Notes under the pieces: model-generated
The model's input: the letters and a program-made list of their open reading frames with translations, nothing else
The model's database searches: none
Told to the model about the DNA's origin: nothing
Source: Candidatus Methanophagales archaeon
Lineage (GTDB): Archaea > Halobacteriota > Syntropharchaeia > Alkanophagales > Methanospirareceae
Direction of reading: 5' to 3'
DNA length: 7,500 nucleotides
Assembly (NCBI GenBank): GCA_014061035.1
Contig: JACGMN010000018.1
Coordinates: 1-7,500 of the forward strand
Made by a program: the position numbers and the translations under genes
Part shown: piece after piece, positions 4,465 through 7,500 of the stretch
Layout of the letters: each line of letters starts with the position of its first letter
How positions within the stretch are numbered: the stretch's first letter is position 1

Positions 4465-5922
4465 ATGCGGTTATTTCTAAGAAGGCAGAAGCACAAGCCA
4501 AGACTATTGGAGGCTGAAAGGATAAGCTATTCTGACTTATCTCGCAGATTGCAGCGAGGCAGAGAAGATGCACCGCCGGACAGTTTATTTATCGTTGCAA
4601 GTGTAGAGCTTGGAAACAGCACGACTAAAGCTATCGTAACCGCGACTGACCTGAAAAGTGGAAGAACGTATAGCCTTGGCAAATCGGTAAAAATGACCCG
4701 GGGCGCTCTATCTCCTCGTGATGCCTTCTGTCATACGCTAAGTATGGTAGACCTTTCCGGTAATTCTATTGCAGGACTTGTGAAAGAGACACTGCAAGAA
4801 TGTACACGATTGGCAGGAGTCCCGATCTCTGATTTACATTTCGTTGTTCGATCCACAGGAGTGACAGCGTCTTTATCGAGGGTTGATGAGGTGGAAGGAG
4901 TAATAAAAGCACTGGCAAAAGGATGCATACTCGCCGGTGTACCGCCACGGAAGATGATCTCGCCGATGACGGTAGATGATATCCCGCTGGAATTGCGGCG
5001 GTTTTCGCGGATGGAGAAGACTTATTTCGACGGCACTGTCGCCGGGAACATTCCGCCAGGCGGTGAGTTAATAGTAGCGAATGAGATGGAAGGAGAGCTT
5101 GTAACCGCAGGACTTAAAGAAGCGGCAGGATGGCTGGACGTTGATTTTCGGAGCCCTGTTCTATCCTTAGACCTCGGTACCACGCTCGCAGGCAGGATAA
5201 CTGATGCTGGTCTGCCATACGCAGGTGTTATAGGTAGTTTTTGTGGATTAGCGGGCGCAATACCAGATGCGGTAGTATCAAAGGTAGTGAAGGTGAATTT
5301 CCCCTCGGTGCTCGATTTAACGGCTGCGAATAGGAAGATACAGGGAAAGCGGGTAAGAGTAAGAAAAGAAGTAGTAAAAGGCTATGTAACAGATATTTTA
5401 AAGCTGGTACGGATAGAAAAGGTAAAAAAAGGATGCAGAAGAATAGGTGGCGTTCCTGTAAATTCTGACGCAGCAGCGATGAATGGTGTGGTCTTGATCG
5501 GAATAGATGCAGGTGAGAATCTCTCAAATCTACCCAAAATATCGGATATCGGTGCAGAGCTCATGAAAGAGGAGGGTGAGGAGTATATCATCCCGGTAAT
5601 TGATAGCTTATCGACGTCTATAATTGTAGATTTAATAAGAATAGCAAAGGAGGAAGGCTTAATTCTACCGGAGACGAAGATTGGTGTAACAGGAAGAGCA
5701 GGAATAACCGGAAAGAAGCCAGAACTAATATTGGAGGAATTAAGCGCATTATTTGGTAGAAATATGGATAAAGAGGTGATATTTGCGGACGATGCGCTGG
5801 CACGCGGTGCCGCCGTTCTTGGACGGTGTATGCATCAGTTTGGAACAGTAAGGAATCCTTTAGGTGGGATTCAAGGTCGTGGCTGCGTCTATAGCCAGCG
5901 GAAGAAATTACAGAAGAAATAG
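4465..5922 (+). CDS. mmp14: Methanogenesis marker protein 14 (ASKHA-like)
   Basis: This 485-residue soluble protein is recognised as methanogenesis marker 14, a family found in MCR-containing archaea and without a firmly proven biochemical role. Conserved blocks are IVASVELGNSTTKAIVTAT (43-61), HFVVRSTGVTA (125-135), LAGVPPRKMISPMTVDDIP (156-174), VANEMEGELVTAGLKE (204-219), LSLDLGTTLAGRIT (233-246), GSFCGLAGAIPDAV (257-270), GVTGRAGITGKKP (407-419) and ALARGAAVLGRCMHQFG (444-460). The VELGNSTTK and LDLGTTLAG segments resemble the phosphate-1 and phosphate-2 loops of the actin/Hsp70/sugar kinase (ASKHA) fold, so ATP binding is inferred. The first 40 residues are basic and poorly conserved. 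The ATG at 4465 is used because the next Met (76) lies after the first motif. mmp17 and mmp7 follow on the same strand, pointing to a role in MCR maturation or activation. Confidence 0.9.
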   Translation: MRLFLRRQKHKPRLLEAERISYSDLSRRLQRGREDAPPDSLFIVASVELGNSTTKAIVTATDLKSGRTYSLGKSVKMTRGALSPRDAFCHTLSMVDLSGNSIAGLVKETLQECTRLAGVPISDLHFVVRSTGVTASLSRVDEVEGVIKALAKGCILAGVPPRKMISPMTVDDIPLELRRFSRMEKTYFDGTVAGNIPPGGELIVANEMEGELVTAGLKEAAGWLDVDFRSPVLSLDLGTTLAGRITDAGLPYAGVIGSFCGLAGAIPDAVVSKVVKVNFPSVLDLTAANRKIQGKRVRVRKEVVKGYVTDILKLVRIEKVKKGCRRIGGVPVNSDAAAMNGVVLIGIDAGENLSNLPKISDIGAELMKEEGEEYIIPVIDSLSTSIIVDLIRIAKEEGLILPETKIGVTGRAGITGKKPELILEELSALFGRNMDKEVIFADDALARGAAVLGRCMHQFGTVRNPLGGIQGRGCVYSQRKKLQKK

Positions 5923-5930
5923 TGGTAGCT

Positions 5931-6010
5931 GGGGTTCAGGGTTCAGGGTTCAGGGTTCAGGGGTTCACGGTTCACGGTTCAGGTGTTCACGGTTCAAGGT
6001 TCAAGGTTTA
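5931..6010 (+). repeat. G-rich heptamer array (GGGTTCA-type) with quadruplex potential
   Basis: Ten TTCA units (the last followed by a degenerate TTTA) start at 5935, 5942, 5949, 5956, 5964, 5971, 5978, 5986, 5993 and 6000, spaced 7 or 8 nt. The first part has five runs of three or four G (5931-5934, 5939-5941, 5946-5948, 5953-5955, 5960-5963), each separated by TTCA. This meets the usual G-quadruplex pattern on the plus strand. Later units decay to CGGTTCA and AGGTTCA. The array begins 8 nt after the mmp14 stop and takes up most of the gap to mmp17. It has no spacers and is not a CRISPR. Confidence 0.9.
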
Positions 6011-6035
6011 CCCCTTACCCCCTACCCTTTAGCCC
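6011..6035 (-). other. C-rich tract, potential quadruplex on the minus strand
   Basis: Directly after the G-rich array come runs of C at 6011-6014, 6018-6022, 6025-6027 and 6033-6035, with gaps of 3, 2 and 5 nt. On the minus strand these are four G-runs within a 25-nt span, which again fits the quadruplex pattern. In RNA from the plus strand they could instead pair with the upstream G-runs to form a hairpin before mmp17. Confidence 0.7.
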
Positions 6036-6065
6036 TCAAACCTATACAAATACAATATAATAAAT
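6036..6065 (+). promoter_or_regulatory. Possible promoter / leader of mmp17
   Basis: The 30 bases before mmp17 are AT-rich with TATA-like words TATACAAA (6043-6050) and CAATATAA (6053-6060). There is no Shine-Dalgarno sequence. The sequence fits a separate, nearly leaderless start for mmp17, but the TATA spacing is shorter than usual for a transcript starting at the ATG, so read-through from mmp14 remains possible. Confidence 0.25.
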
Positions 6066-6650
6066 ATGGAAGTAAAAGTCGAAGGTGGAGACGATTTTGG
6101 AAATGCTTCTTACGAGAAGATATGTGCAGATACTTTCAGAGATATAGGTATAAGAAGTAGTATAGACCATGTCTACATGTATTGCAATCCTGAAGAGCAT
6201 GTTTTTATTATCGCGGTTAAGATAGGACGGGTGGCAAGCGCGGTAAAGGTCCGCGAGATAACGCGCTGGGAAGAGGATAAGGAAGGGGTTAAAGATAAGT
6301 TAAGGATAACGGATGAGAAATATGCGCCTGAATTGCTTGCACTGCTATGGGATAAGTATGGGGAACGAGTCCAGCAAATAAGCAGATTAGAGCTCTTGTT
6401 TAAATTAGAGGAAAAAGAAGCAGAGAAGCAGGAGCAGGAAGAGGAGAAGCAGAAACTCATGGAGTTGACGGTCTATGACCTCAGAAAGGATTTAATAGCG
6501 AGAATACTGAGTGGTATAGACCGGATATTACCAGAGGGTGCAAGAGTTCGATCTACTATTCCTTCTACCACGGGAATAACAATTATTGCCTCAGAGAATC
6601 CAATAAGTGAGAACTGGAAGAAAAAAGCGGAAGAGATGTGGGAGAGGTAG
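6066..6650 (+). CDS. mmp17: Methanogenesis marker protein 17 (MCR activation complex component)
   Basis: This 194-residue soluble protein is recognised as methanogenesis marker 17. Supporting segments are DHVYMYCNPEEHVFIIAVKIG (34-54), the stretch DEKYAPELLALLWDKYGE around 83-100 followed by a Q-x-S-R-L-E-L motif, VYDLRKDLIARILSGIDRILPEG (136-158), and GITIIASENPIS (170-181). In a methanogen Mmp17 is part of the ATP-dependent complex (McrC, Mmp7, Mmp3, component A2) that reductively activates MCR by reducing the nickel of F430; the same role here is inferred from the family. Residues 114-130 form a Glu/Lys/Gln-rich segment, probably a helix or coiled-coil insertion between the two halves. Few cysteines are present (20 and 40). 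The ATG has no ribosome binding site. The gap to mmp14 is 143 nt and the gap to mmp7 is 25 nt. Confidence 0.9.
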   Translation: MEVKVEGGDDFGNASYEKICADTFRDIGIRSSIDHVYMYCNPEEHVFIIAVKIGRVASAVKVREITRWEEDKEGVKDKLRITDEKYAPELLALLWDKYGERVQQISRLELLFKLEEKEAEKQEQEEEKQKLMELTVYDLRKDLIARILSGIDRILPEGARVRSTIPSTTGITIIASENPISENWKKKAEEMWER

Positions 6651-6675
6651 TGTGAGGGTATAGGAGTGAGAGACT

Positions 6676-7500
6676 ATGAGCGTGTATAGAATAATGATGT
6701 TTGAGGGCGGGTTGTATAGGTTTAGCGAGTTGAAAGAGCTGTTAGAGGATATAGGCTGTTTTATACTGCAAGAAATTTCAATGGCGCCCGGAGTAGTCTT
6801 GCATTTGGCATTCCCGGAAGAAGAAGAGCAAGTGATCAGAGAGAAGATAAAATTGCTGGGCGGGAAGTTCAAAGAGTTGCCACTGGCGGGAGCAGAGATA
6901 GCAATAATAGCTCCGTCTCTCGGCGCACACCACGCTGTTAATCCGCTTTGTGATATAACTGAATTTCTGAGGCGGGAAGGTGCGATCGCTGCTGTAATGG
7001 GTCTGGCTCGTGGTGTTGGGAAGCGGATAGCGCAGATGACAGTGCAGGAGAAGAGGATGTTAGAGGAATTCGATGCGGTAGTATTTTTATTTGGCTGTTT
7101 CAAGGACTGTATAGAGGATAAGGAGCGATTATGTGCGATGCTTGACGTACCATACTTAATAGTAGGCGGTCCGCCGACGGACGCAATGGAATTAGGACAT
7201 TACGTCGGCGGGATAGGAAGGAAGACAGATAGAATGAGACGGCGAAGTGAGATAGATACTTTAAAGGTGATGGCAGCAGAATTAGGAAAGATCATAGATG
7301 AGAAGAGGGCAGAGATAGAGGAAGACCCGTTAGCTGTTTCTCCTTTGTTTATAAAAGATATGATCGAGAAAGAGATACCACCAAAAGCTGGTGAAGAGTT
7401 ACAGAACATTATACATTTAGACGGCTTGCGTGTGAATATAGCAGCTGAAGACGTAGAGAGGATGAAGAAGATAGAGATAGGGAAGAAAAAACTATCTGAG
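6676..7500 (+). CDS. mmp7: Methanogenesis marker protein 7 (MCR activation complex component), 3' end beyond window
   Basis: The reading frame from the ATG at 6676 stays open for 275 codons to the window edge; the family is about 300 residues, so only the end is missing. It is recognised as methanogenesis marker 7 by FEGGLYRFSELKELLEDIG (9-27), LPLAGAEIAIIAPSLGAHH (68-86), NPLCDITEFLRR (89-100), MGLARGVGKRIAQM (108-121), FGCFKDCIEDK (139-149), YVGGIGRKTDRMRR (176-189) and HLDGLRV (247-253). Cysteines 28, 92, 141, 145 and 153 are candidates for iron-sulfur binding. Mmp7 belongs to the MCR activation complex, which carries complex iron-sulfur clusters resembling a nitrogenase cofactor precursor; which residues bind them here cannot be read from sequence. 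GGAGTGAG (6663-6670) is a good ribosome binding site 5 nt upstream, and an in-frame TGA at 6667 excludes an earlier start. It is co-transcribed with mmp17. Confidence 0.93.
   Translation, partial: MSVYRIMMFEGGLYRFSELKELLEDIGCFILQEISMAPGVVLHLAFPEEEEQVIREKIKLLGGKFKELPLAGAEIAIIAPSLGAHHAVNPLCDITEFLRREGAIAAVMGLARGVGKRIAQMTVQEKRMLEEFDAVVFLFGCFKDCIEDKERLCAMLDVPYLIVGGPPTDAMELGHYVGGIGRKTDRMRRRSEIDTLKVMAAELGKIIDEKRAEIEEDPLAVSPLFIKDMIEKEIPPKAGEELQNIIHLDGLRVNIAAEDVERMKKIEIGKKKLSE

Noticed and set aside
5228..5527. 99-codon leucine/serine-rich minus-strand frame inside mmp14
   Set aside because: It is a shadow of the conserved central part of mmp14; the apparent hydrophobicity comes from codon bias on the opposite strand.
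5931..6010. CRISPR array
   Set aside because: Units are 7-8 nt and contiguous, with no spacers, no 23-40 nt direct repeats and no cas genes nearby.
5864..6160. 98-codon plus-strand frame spanning the mmp14 end, the heptamer array and the mmp17 start
   Set aside because: The middle of the product is a translation of the simple repeat, and it overlaps two real genes in another frame.
6591..7103. 170-codon open frame on the minus strand, opposite mmp7
   Set aside because: It lies antisense to the well-conserved mmp7 frame and has a serine/asparagine/isoleucine-rich composition typical of a reverse-strand shadow, with no recognisable family.

Overview
This window looks like part of an archaeal chromosome from a euryarchaeal methanogen or a reverse-methanogenic (ANME-type) methane or alkane oxidiser. 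Three consecutive genes encode methanogenesis marker proteins 14, 17 and 7, which are restricted to organisms with methyl-coenzyme M reductase (MCR). The ThiI lacks a rhodanese domain, as in archaea, and the tRNA gene lacks an encoded CCA. The DNA is moderately AT-rich. ANME-1 or a relative is only a guess; the window has no rRNA or mcrA to settle it.

Left block (1-2250, minus strand): a tightly packed operon for the membrane arm of an Mrp-type cation/proton antiporter. In transcription order it is mrpE, mrpF, mrpG, two small genes equivalent to the split C-terminal part of MrpA (MbhD- and MbhE-like), mrpB, and mrpC, which runs off the window. Genes overlap by 4 nt or are separated by 1-12 nt, and the internal genes have good Shine-Dalgarno sequences. 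This is the same order as the antiporter module of archaeal membrane-bound hydrogenase (Mbh) and related complexes. Whether it stands alone or is joined to a redox module depends on sequence beyond position 1.

Middle block (2251-4464): a divergent intergenic region with a 19-bp tandem duplication, a complete tRNA-Asn(GTT), a CACGTGA inverted repeat, and a small P-loop kinase of the adenylylsulfate kinase (CysC) family whose substrate-binding residues are atypical. Next come a 165-bp intergenic repeat with terminal inverted repeats, then thiI (tRNA 4-thiouridine synthase) on the minus strand. thiI converges on the kinase gene and diverges from mmp14 across a promoter region holding three copies of an 11-bp AT-rich unit.

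Right block (4465-7500, plus strand): mmp14 (ASKHA-like ATPase signature), a 143-bp gap with a G-rich heptamer array followed by a C-rich tract, then mmp17 and mmp7, the last cut by the window edge. Mmp7 and Mmp17 are known from methanogens as components of the ATP-driven MCR activation complex (with McrC, Mmp3 and component A2). This block is therefore probably the start of an MCR maturation/activation cluster. The most unusual non-coding structure is the back-to-back potential quadruplex sequence on opposite strands just upstream of mmp17.
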